A DNA stretch of 64,000 nt from Zeus faber (lineage: Eukaryota > Chordata > Actinopteri > Zeiformes > Zeidae): assembly GCA_960531495.1 (NCBI GenBank), contig OY482851.1:24799033-24863032 (forward strand), read 5' to 3'. The notes below the pieces were generated by a model. The model was not told the origin of the DNA. It saw nothing but the letters and a program-made list of their open reading frames with translations, and did no database searches. Below, piece after piece: positions 1 through 62,082 of the stretch; position 1 is the stretch's first letter; every line of letters starts with the position of its first letter. Made by a program: the position numbers and the translations under genes.

Positions 1-891
1 AAACCGTAATATAAACGTTTAGTTAATTTTTGCGTACCAGCGGGGATGTTCATATATAAAATATATATAATATAGAAAAATATATATATAATGTAATTTG
101 TAAAATACTAAACAGGTTATCAATACTTAGTCGGACGCTACAAAAGTGAAAGTTTCGCAGCACAGGCTGTTTATCACGGGAGGAGAGAAGGCTATAGGAG
201 ACTTAAGATCAGGTATAGATCGGGATTTGTCTCCCTCCATCTGTAGTTAGCGCCCGTGTGTAACAAGGAAACTCTGTTAAACCGCTAAATGTCTGGCGTT
301 ACCGTTAACACGGTCTCACCGTGACATCCCTAGTTCAAGATATTTGTTCTGACCCAAACAGAATGTGTTACATGGATCAGTAGTCTCCACGCCACATTAC
401 AATATTTAGTTAATATACTACATAAAGTCCGGTTGATAGATTAATTCATTTCTTAATCATATTGACATCTTTTTTTATTATTTGTGTATCAGAAGTAGAA
501 AAGGCCTACCAGTGAAAGTGCCATTCAAACCACAGTCATAATCCATGACCCATGGCTGGTGGACTTACCCCGGAAGCCACAGGCTGTCTGTTGTTGATGT
601 CAGCCCAGTATTTTAACTTTGTAGCATAGTTAAAAATGGATGAGGTCAAGCTGATTGTCGAGGTTTAGAAGAGCGGCAACTTGTATGCCTGGTCCTTCTC
701 TAGATCCTTTGGAACAACAGAGCAAATGAAAAGCTCTCCTCCTGTTTACAGTAGGCACTGTTAAAACAAATAGGAGGGGAGAAAAAGTCATCAGACAAAT
801 AAGAGCCATAACCAAACAAATGCATTTATCAGAGGGTCACACTTGACATTACAAACGCAACAGTTTGTTTTTCTGTAGATTGTTCACTTTT

Positions 892-949
892 AACAAGCCA
901 TTATCAGATCAATCTCCAGATCTGGAGATTGATCTGATAATGGCTTGTT
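892..949. repeat. perfect 58-bp palindrome
   Basis: The arm 892-920 is an exact reverse complement of 921-949, with no spacer; the centre is CCAGA/TCTGG. There are no mismatches over 29 bp per arm. The flanking bases (T at 891, C at 950) break the symmetry. I see no transposon-like ends outside it. Confidence 0.95.
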
Positions 950-1811
950 CAAAGCCTTGTGCAAATAAACAAAAGTACTCAAAAGTAAAACTATGGATGA
1001 TTGTGAGACAGGTTTGTTGCTGAATAATGCATTAACCAATGCCAGTGTGAGAGAGACTAAACAAAAAGCTCAATTTTGAAATATTTCTGTGCACGTAGAG
1101 TTACCACCGAGTCGGTCTGATATTGAAGTTAATGAACGCAACTGTTTTTTTTCAATGTTTCCAAACTCTGAATGTTTTTTGGAAGGTATGGCAAGTATTT
1201 ATTTGAGACATCCAAAGAATCACAATTGACAACCATTTCTTGTAAGCCAAGTCTTCTTTTAGCACGTGTGTCAGGAGGGTACTTGCCAATTTGACGTTGG
1301 CAAGGTTTTGGTTGAGCAGATATTGTAATTCCTTTTGCAGGTGTATTTTGCCTTTTTTTTTTTTTTTTTTTCTTCTGCTCCACACATAAACTGCGATCAA
1401 ACAATACTAACATGTGTTAGCAGGCACTAATACTCACCATAATGTTGTCAAGATGACATCATGTGCGCCATTGAGTAAGGCCAAAATAAAAGCTGTGCTA
1501 GGCTGTGGTCTAAGGTGATGATCGTAACGCACTCTCTTTTCGAGCAAATTACAGCGCCGTCATGTGTGAGCGTTTGTGTTTTTGTTGTTTCTTCCCTCCC
1601 CCCTTCACAGTCCTTTTCACTTGCCATCTGTGTGGTGTGACTGCAAATTCACATCCTGTCCAAAAAGTTAGCAGGAGCTGGCTTGGATCAGCTCGGGATG
1701 TTCTTACTGTTTGTTACTCATCACAAGCCACCAGCCTGCCATATTGCATGGGAAGCCGGTGTGAAGCCATTGATAAGATTTGAGTTTCAGAGGTTTACTG
1801 CCATATTCACT

Positions 1812-2450
1812 AAAGGTGGAGGTGCACTTCAGAAGACGTGAGAACAAAATACGTAAGAACCACCGGAGAGCATGTCCCGGTACGCCATTAACAGAATACT
1901 CAATAGGACCTCAATAAGTATTCTGTCTACCTTCTTTAGATGCCATTCCATCCCACTTGCGACGCAGATTCCATAGCACCTATATCCAGAGCAAGTTGCC
2001 GGAAACAGAAAAAAGCAAGCAATGTTTTGCCCGAGCAAAACAACAATGGCGACGTGAAAGAATCACAAATGTGACAGCGAGACTGTGGAACTTAAGAAGG
2101 TGTTGGCAGTGGCTTTGCTTCACATAAAGATGAGAAAAAAAAAAAAAAGGAAAAGAAAAATTAGTGAAATCAAACTCAAGCAATGTCCTTTATTGACAGT
2201 ATATAGAAAACATGCTGCGAATGTTGCGGCTCGGAAAAGGAGGTTGAAGTCGGTCCCCTGCCATGACGCAATGGCATTCGGACCAATCGCGACAGGAGCC
2301 ATACGAAGGACATAGTTCGCCCCAGGGGCTTGCGCCGGGAACACCGTGAGAACCCACACCACCACGTCAATTTCTTTTCCCTTATTTTGTTCTGAACGCG
2401 TGTTTTTAGTCAAAAACGTCTACTTCTTTTTAAGCGTACCTCCACCTTAA
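1812..2450. mobile_element. nonautonomous DNA-transposon-like repeat, family A copy 1
   Basis: The ends are imperfect inverted repeats: TAAAGGTGGAGGTGC near 1812 and GCGTACCTCCACCTTA near 2435-2450. The interior (GTAAGAACCACCGG, CAGTGGCTTTG, CCTTTATTGACAGTA, CCCCTGCCAT, TTGTTCTGA) is shared in the same order with 26697-27530. No transposase is visible, so it is probably nonautonomous. The superfamily is not identified. Confidence 0.6.
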
Positions 2451-2629
2451 GGGTGTTATGAGGCTGTATCGGGTAGTTAAGCGCTGACTTGACACACGGT
2501 AATATGTGTGAACTAATAACTTAATAGCTCTGGGCTAAGCTAACGTTAGCTCTCGGCCAAGTAACCGTTAGCTTCAGGCAAAATGTCCCAATACAGCATT
2601 TTAAGCAACGTAGTGGTCACTTTTACTTC

Positions 2630-3702
2630 AGTGTTTCCCCTATAACTGTACAGGCCTGGCGGGCAGGCCAGCGAGAACCCCCGGCAGGCCAATGCCAAAA
2701 ATAACGGCACTGTCTCCGGGAGGGGGGGGGGGGGGGGGGTGTATTTATTATTGGAATTTACAGTCCATTTATGCTATTTAAACACATGTACAAACTAGGG
2801 ATGTTAAAATGTGCAGACTAAAAGACAGACTGTCTCCGTGTTCACCGTGTCAACAGTAAAATAGAAAATCTTTTTTTATTTATTTTTTATTTTTTATTTT
2901 ATGGCATATTCAAAACGTTCTCAAAATGTTACTGTTTTCCCAAATAGCTGATTCAAAACGTTGAAAATAAAATAAAAAACGAACAGTACTGTTTTCCAAA
3001 TGGGAGAGGGGGCGAGTGTGTGCACCTGCACCGCAGTGTGCACTGCAGGAGTTTGGCTTTCTCACCGTGTGCGCTTAAAGCCGTCACTGTGGGCAGTGTG
3101 AACGTGATTTCTCCACCATGTACCAGGTACCGTACCAGTATCGGGTACCAGGCTACAACTCACGCAACTCATGATTTCTTTTGATAGCAATCTATCCCTA
3201 AATTTAAGAACTTACGAAATAAAGACAAATCTTTAACTTTAACTCTAACTTTTGGTAGGTCAAAACAGACCTCAGGAACAGGCTGCAAGGAGAGCGCTTG
3301 GGGCCCCTGCATGAAGATTTCAATAAATGGGCTTTCTCAAGCAAAATGTCCATATCCTGATGCCAAGATGAAATTTTCTCCAAGCCAAGGAAGATAAAGT
3401 GCAGCAATGAATCATGCACACTGGGTTCACGATGTGCTCTTGTTTTGCAAAGGTTATTGATTACACAGCTTATTTTTATTCAATAAATGCAGTTTATTAA
3501 GTCATCCTCCCCTTGTGATAACTTTGTTTTAAGTCTTGAATATAACCGAGCAAACAAAAATTTGAAGGCAAATATAAACTGCAGACCGCCCGCTGCGGCA
3601 TCTGACCGAAGCAGACGGGTCAATATGCCATCGCGCTTTGTCTGTTTAGGGCTTATTCGGTGCATGCCACCAGGCCTGAAAAAAAATCTAGGGGAAACAC
3701 TG
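2630..3702. mobile_element. hAT-like nonautonomous DNA transposon, family B copy 1
   Basis: Starts with CAGTGTTTCCCCTA and ends with the inverse, TAGGGGAAACACTG, at 3702. The flanks both read TACTT directly outside the ends (2625-2629 and 3703-3707). The right 400 bp recurs inverted at 38172-38600, and the left 70 bp recurs inverted near 40015-40083. No coding capacity is evident. The termini resemble hAT-type ends, but an 8-bp target duplication is not seen. Confidence 0.65.
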
Positions 3703-5689
3703 TACTTACGTGCAGACTCAAGGTGAATAATTTTGATATTAATAAAAATATATTGTCCTGTTTCTGTATGTATATGCGCACGCAGGTTGTAGTGGTCGCG
3801 ATAGGGCGAGAGCTTGGTTGCTAACGGCCCAGGTAGCCATTTGTACGTGCGATTGCTCAGTTATATACTGTGATATAAGAGTGTGCCTTTTTCTGTTGTA
3901 TATTTGAAGAGGTTTAATTGAGAAGAAGTTCATGCAAGAGTTCTGGTTTGGGTTGTTTGTAAATGCAGCTCCGCTCTCCAGGCGTAACCGCGCGCAACCT
4001 TCCAAATGCCTTGATAAAAATGAGTCAGCGGCGCGCCTCGCGTTTTCAGGGCGCTTCATGTGAGCCGGCCCTGAGAGTGACAGTGTGCGAGGCATTTTCT
4101 CCTTGGCATTGTTTTTAGGAGCCAGCGCTTGGCAGTGTAGTGGGGGCCGTGCTGCGGCTTGGCCGAGCTCTGAGTGCTTTTCCTGCTGTTCCCCCAACTG
4201 CTTAGGCAAAGGAGTTTCCAGTCACCTTCCCAGCTTCTTTTCACTAGTTGTTTTAACTCTGCTATTTCCTTCTCTATGTGGTGTGTTTTTGATTACCTTG
4301 CTCTTGGCTTGCTATTGTCAACACATTGGCCAGGAGGAATGGGCTCAACAAACGAATTACGTTTGGGGTTTTTATCCCACACAAAAGCATGCATCTTTTT
4401 GAGGCTCCGAAGTTAAATGTCCTCTCTTTGGGGTATTGCAGTATTGTAAAGATACAGTATCCCGTATTCATTGTAGGGGCTGATCATATCTCTTACCTTG
4501 AAAAATAATCTAGCGCTAAAGCCCTTAACATAGCGGTTTCGAATGAATTATTGCATTGTTTGGATTTCATATGAAGTGCGGGTGTTGGAGGGGGTCACTG
4601 CGGGTTAGGACTACTCACAACCTACCAGCTAAGAATACAAAACGGCAAGAATGCAAAAATTTATTGGTAAGACTGCAGCTTCTTTTGACATAAATCAAAA
4701 GGTGCGGTGAAAGCCTTTTTAAAAGCGAATATAACAAGGGGCCTTCACGTACACTGGTTGTTATTGGTGGTAGTTTTGGCCAATGGAAGGAGTTGAAAGA
4801 TTTCTGAAGATTCAAACATGTGGACATTGTTTAGGCGATCGGTATGAATACTGTAATTCATGAAAATAGAGAGCAGCTGTGTCTCTTGACCTGTGGCACA
4901 GCAAATATGCAGGGTTATCCAATTTAACCCTGCTCTCCTAATCCTTGATACAAATGAATTTCACTGAAGGTGACCAATAAATCCATACTTATTTAGCAGG
5001 GCAATCATAATTATTACCCATATTACCACTACCAATCATAATGTTTTGTAGGAAGAGTTGTTCAGTCCTCATAATTGCATAATATTATTTAATCCTATTG
5101 TTATGTGGTATTTTTACCAAACTGCGTTAAATCTAATGTTCTCAATGCCGTTATTAATAAACGTCTTTCAAATGGAACAAATACAATGCTTAAAGGCTAA
5201 GATGGAGCCACGATGGAAATAGTGTATAGACTCACTGCATTAATTCAGAACACAACAATATGTGTTGATCTTTAGCCTTGGTGTGAATTCTAAATGGGCA
5301 ATGGGGTTTTTAAGTGAGTGAGAGAAGGAGAGCAAGGGAGAATCTCCTCGTCCCGGCTCCTTTTGGTAATGAGGATCCTGAGAGATAAATCCTCATGAGA
5401 CCTGACAGGGTGCCACATTCCTAGGCTGAGAGTCCAAACACCTACCTTCCTTCAAGCGACCTCCCCTAAAACTACGCAGAGCTACAGAAATGCACTTGGG
5501 ATTTTTTGTTTTGTTCTTTATAGCAACTCATGCTGCTGTCTCAACACCCTATTGCATTTTTTTTGTGTACAAATATAGGCAGGACAATCAATGGTGTAAT
5601 CACTGTTGCTGTGGCAATGAATCGACCAAGCATTTCTACTCTTAACAAGGGAGAGAAAAAAAAAAAAAAAGCTGCCGGGAGTTAATAAA

Positions 5690-6150
5690 TCCCTCACACT
5701 CGCGTTGAGAGCATCACAGTCAAAGCTACCGGGTCGGAAGAGACGAGATTTGATCGACTGTTTTATCTCGTCGCGTCGTGGAACTGAGCTGCAGCTTGAA
5801 GAGAGACTCCTGCTCGGCTTTTTGGCATGCTGGTCGCTGTTGATGGGCTCCGCTCTTGTGTTTCCACAGCTATTCCTAAAATGGAGAAGGGGGGGTGCTG
5901 GGGGCTATGTGAGAGGATGAAGTATCTGCTCGCATTGAAGGCTGGGGCCCACTCTTTCCCTGAAGAGTAGTGGAGGCAGGAGGGGAGGTGGGGGTCGAAG
6001 GAGAAGCACGCTGGAGCGCGGAGGGGAGGTGACTGAGTTCATTTCCAGTGATGGCAGCCAGCCAGCGGCTCTGCCTGTGGGTGTCTGTAGCAGTGCCAGT
6101 GCATGTGTGTTTAGCCTCCTGTCTGGAAAGGCCCCCCACTCGCCCCACTG
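5690..6150 (+). promoter_or_regulatory. possible noncoding first exon or promoter region
   Basis: This stretch is richer in G+C and CpG than its surroundings and is purine-rich (5930-6040). It lacks obvious repeat homology within the window. It sits about 4 kb upstream of the first coding exon, which has a splice acceptor and so needs an upstream exon. No TATA box, Inr or clear donor was singled out, so this is only a candidate. Confidence 0.18.
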
Positions 6151-7564
6151 TTTATGTCAAAGCGCTTTCATTGCGTCGGCTCTCTCATCGTGATTCTCGG
6201 CCGTCCTCTACAGATCTTGTGACTGCCTTCAGACCCATTTTTGCTCTCTCTCTCGCTCGCTCTCTCTTTTGCGCTCTCTCTCTTTTGCGCTCGCTCTCTA
6301 TCACTGGGGATTCTCGCCTGGACCCTTATCAAAGGGAAGCTTCCGAGAGGGGGGTGGTGCTTTATCTCACCCACTCTTTGTCTCGCTGGCCTATTTCTCT
6401 TTTCTTTATTGAGTGGTTTGTCATATCACGTCAATGTGATAACTTCCCTCTTCCCCTTCATCTACTTCTTCAGCGACAGCTCCCCAAGGGCCATTTAAAC
6501 TTTTCCTTGCATGCAGGCTTGTTTATCCGGCTCCTTTTGACAAAAACACAAGTGTATCGCCATTGTCCTCTGCACCAAGTATAGAGTTCAAGCTAATAGT
6601 CTTTTAGCGTGCGCAGACTGCAGTCTGTGCTTGTCTCGAGGCCACTCTGAGCTGGTGTTTACAGAGCTCCTCTGTTCCTTAAAAAAAAAAAAAAAAAAAA
6701 AAACAGAGCCACGCTCAGCCTTTCGTAATGCAGCCCTTTGCATAACAGTGAAATCAAATGACACTTTTTTTTTTTTTGTGACAACCAGCCAGAAAAGAGG
6801 GCAGATAGTGCTTTTCTTTGTGCGTTTAGAAGAGTGAAATTGGACACAGACAGGACTGTGGCCCTTTTACTCTAGTAAGTCGTACTTCACCGTAGGTCAC
6901 AGTTGAGTCTGACTGTATTTATTGCTGTGAAAATATAGACTCCATATGTGGTGAGTTGCTTTGTGATTTCACAGTGACGAACAGCTAAGGTGGATGAAGG
7001 GTTTATTCCTCGGCTAGTTATCGTCTACACACTGTTTTCATCTCTAAAACCAAACCTGTATCAGGGGCATGACAGTAACGGTTGCCCTCGGCAACCAGAT
7101 TGAGACAATTGGCAAAGCGATGCTGCCTTCATAGGCTCGGAAAATTGTGTCAGAAGTGATGCGTTTGTGGGAAACCGGAACACCGTCAGCTACCACCATA
7201 CCTATTTTTCAGACCTTTTTTCACCATTCATGTGTTTGCATCCCTGTACAGGTAAATAAAACTAAACTTAAAAACTAAAACTAGGTGTGGAAAAAAACAT
7301 TTTAGCTTAAACTAGACAGAAAAAAACCAAATTAACTGAAACTATATTGTGTACTTAAACTAACTAAAATAAAACAAAAGGAACAGGAAATGTCTTCAGT
7401 TGTATTTCTAGTCAATTTGGTCAAATTTGTCAACATATAGCACATTATAGTACAATCACCAGTTCTTATCTTTGAAGACATGCATTTATAATTGCTCAGA
7501 CGTCATCTGATAGAGAGCTACTTTTAAATGGAAACATGCAAATTAGAATTTGCCATTGTTTTAA

Positions 7565-7756
7565 AGATCTATTTTGGCATTTTCATGCTTTATTTGATAG
7601 CAACAGTGTGGGGAGAAAGGGAAGGCAGTGGACAGAGAGTGACGGGATGAATTGCAACAAATGGCCCCGTGCCGGAATTGAGCCCGGGCCGCTGCGGTAA
7701 GGACTCAGCCTCGAATATGGTGCGTACTACCCGGTGAGCCACCGAGGCGCCCCCCC
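7565..7756 (-). mobile_element. tRNA-derived SINE-like element
   Basis: Read on the minus strand from about 7756, the sequence starts GGGCGCCTCGGTGGCTCACC and then has GGGCTCAATTCCGG some 60 bp later. These resemble the A box and B box of an RNA polymerase III tRNA-type promoter, with a few mismatches. A unique tail follows. This GGCGC...CGGTGGC head is a familiar fish SINE-type structure. The exact 3' end is uncertain. Confidence 0.55.
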
Positions 7757-8663
7757 TTTGCTATTGTTAACATTGAGGGGACAAACGGGACTGTTGAGAT
7801 TATTATTGTCTGTGTGGTAAGCATAAGGGTGTAAAAGAGTCACTCTTCGCCAATTGTGACCAGAGGAGTTAGTGTTATCACAACTGCTGTCCGTCTTGTG
7901 TTTCTTCCCCTCTGAAGATTCAAATTCTGTTAAGTATCAGATAAAACACTAACTTCAAAGACTTTTGTTTCGGTTACTGAATAAAGCTTTTAAACATTCT
8001 TTTATGTTACAATTTCATTATTAAGCTGGCATATAACTGCATAATATCTTAATTACGCAAAATACAAGGTGAGTTAAAATGGCAACCATATAATATATAA
8101 AAGCTGAGGCCTGGTTGCCATCCTGGCAACCACTTATAAAAGTTAGTGTTGAGCCCTGTGTATATTGTGCTACATGTGGAGAAGAAAAACCACAGGTTAA
8201 AAGTGAATCCAGTGGCTCGATCAAAGATTATCGAGCATTAATTGTTTAACATTTATTGTATTTTTTTTTTTTTTTTTTACTTGTCAGAAAAGGGTCCAGA
8301 AGCCAACCATGTAGAATTAGTCGACCTGTTCTTTGGTGACTTTTTCATGCAGTAATGCCCTTCCAGTCTTCATTAAGACCTATTAAGGAATGGAACTGAA
8401 TATAATGGCAAAGGGTTTGTGTATTTTTGTATGGGATTATTAAGCAAGCAAGTAAACAAAAAAAAAATGATGGATGACAAAAATGGGACCATAAATCTGC
8501 TTACTGACCAGTCAACTAGCCCAACTTTTTGGCCTCCTATGAAACCTGACATTTCAATGTCAAGAAATGCTTACCTCTACCATCTTATTTGCTGCTGAAT
8601 ACAATTTCTGTCATCAATGTGATGATTGTGAAGGTATTTAATGTTTGAATTTATGAGGCTGGT

Positions 8664-8985
8664 GTACACTGATCAGCCACGACATTGAAACCACTGACAG
8701 GTGAAGTGAATAACATTGCTCATCTCGTTCCAATGGCACCCGTCAAGGGGTGGGCTATATTAGGCAGTAAGTGAACAGTCAGTTCTTGAAGATGATGTGT
8801 TGGAAGCAGGAAAAATGGGCAAGTGTAAGGATCTGAGCCACTTTGACAAGGGACAAATTGTGATGGTTAGCTGACTGGGTCAGAGCATCTCCAAAACGGC
8901 AGGTCTTGTGGCGTGGTCCGAGTATGCACTGGTTAGTACCAACCAAAAGTGGTCCAAGGAAGAACAACTGGTGAACCGTTGTTCG
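8664..8985 (+). mobile_element. Tc1-like transposon 5' remnant with broken transposase start
   Basis: The stretch starts TACACTGATCAGCCAC, followed by a leader and an ATG at 8815. That ATG opens [17 protein letters not shown], a stop, then LGQSISKTAGLVA and QKWSKEEQLVNR. This is the N-terminal helix-turn-helix region of a Tc1-type transposase. The rest of the protein, including the DDE triad, and the right terminus are missing. Confidence 0.75.
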
Positions 8986-10189
8986 AACCCAAGGCCCCCC
9001 CCCACGCTGTGATGATATTTGGGAAGATTGGGGCTACGTATTTTTCTCAACATCAACTTAACTCTATTGTCAAAGTAAACAAAGTAACTCCTTTGTCCAC
9101 CTCACCTGTCTTGGTTAAGTTCAGCGCAGTGTTGATGGCCCATATTTCTGACACCAGGCCTGTCCGCCGGTGCCCCCCCCCCCTCCTCACATGGCGCTGA
9201 AACATGAGCAGAGAGCTGAGCGCCATCACGGAGAGGCCCAGAGAAATGGCATGAGTCCTAATGCCTGTTTTGGCAGGACTCACTGGGACACATGTCATGA
9301 GCACTGGCCTACTACTACTATCAACACACAGGCTTTTAGGAACGCCCTTCCCCTGGGAGTTTGCGGCCACGACACTGCCAAAAAATCAAACCTCTAGTAA
9401 CAGAAACTTGAAATTTGGATTAAAACTTTCAGATCCTGCATCATTGTTTATTTTTTGGTCCAGGGTTCGCAGTTCCTTTCTCTCATCTGTTCTTCCGCTT
9501 ATTACCTGAAGGGAGTTTGCTTTTATCAGCTTTTGTTGTGGTTTGAATGAAAACTGCAGCAGGATTGCAGCCCTGTCATCCTCCTCAACTTTTATCACGC
9601 CATCTTTTTCTCCTTCAGTCTGCTGGGCTGCGTTCACTCATATGGTGGGCCCGCATTTGCTTACACAATCATCCACACCCGTATATGGTGCACTCATAGG
9701 AATGGAGGCCACACTCGCTTTGCAAAATGTCATCCTGACTTAAGACTTGGTGTGTGGCTGTCTATGTCTCAATCTGCCGTGGAGTTATTTATGGTGCCCT
9801 TAAAGCACCATTGAACCCTGGGCATTTCTGGTTTACCACTTTGCTGCTTGTCTTGGCAGGACTCTGTCCTCGGGGCTGCCGAATGAAGGACAGTGGTCTT
9901 ATTCAGTAGAAAGGGGAGCAAGGATCAGTCTAGCAGGTGCAGGCAGATTCACACTGGTAGTTGAGGAGCAGCTGTGGCATAGAGGTGCAAAACTCAGACA
10001 CCGGTGGAGACGGCACAGACACAAGCATTCATCGAAAGCAGGCCGGCATCATTGGAATGCCAAGCTAATGTGCTTGATTTAAAAAATATATATATATTTT
10101 TATTTTATTTTTTGTTGTCCTTTGAAATTATTTCGTGTGTATGATGATCACATGTGTATCTTATGGCTCTTGTTACTCTCTGTCTGCAG

Positions 10190-10280
10190 GTTGCTGGCTC
10201 CGAGGCACCGCCAATAATGCACGGCATCTGCTCTGTAGCCCCACCCACTTCCTGCCTGTAGAGGAAGCGGCTGTGCCAGG
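10190..10280 (+). other. ncor2: ncor2 5' UTR portion of first coding exon
   Basis: A pyrimidine-rich stretch ending TCTGTCTGCAG at 10189 is a good 3' splice site just upstream of the ATG at 10281. The first coding exon therefore probably starts at 10190 with 91 nt of 5' UTR, and at least one noncoding exon should lie upstream. NCOR2 genes in vertebrates are known to have upstream noncoding exons. The ATG context is CCAGGATGT, with purine at -3 absent but G at -1. The upstream exon itself cannot be located with certainty. Confidence 0.6.

Positions 10281-62082
<51,802 letters not shown>

Larger units (their letters stand above)
1..10189. other. region upstream of first coding exon: intergenic or ncor2 5' intron
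   Basis: I see no protein-coding exon of a recognisable gene here. It holds a palindrome (892-949), two DNA-transposon-like repeats (1812-2450 and 2630-3702), a G homopolymer near 2707-2738, an ACTAAA-rich simple stretch (about 7250-7385), a SINE (about 7565-7756) and a Tc1 remnant (about 8664-8985). Because exon 1 has a splice acceptor, part or all of this stretch is likely a 5' intron of ncor2. Remaining parts show no structure I can interpret. Confidence 0.6.

Noticed and set aside
3739-4209. Minus-strand frame of about 156 codons
   Set aside because: No domain, uneven composition, no splice or homology evidence; probably chance.
6048-6584. Open frame of about 178 codons near the upstream GC-rich region
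   Set aside because: Ser/Leu-rich run from CTCTCT simple sequence, with no recognisable domain or conserved start.
8949-9637. Overlapping frames of 80-105 codons on both strands downstream of the Tc1 remnant
   Set aside because: No similarity to transposase or other proteins recognised; overlapping frames on both strands suggest chance.
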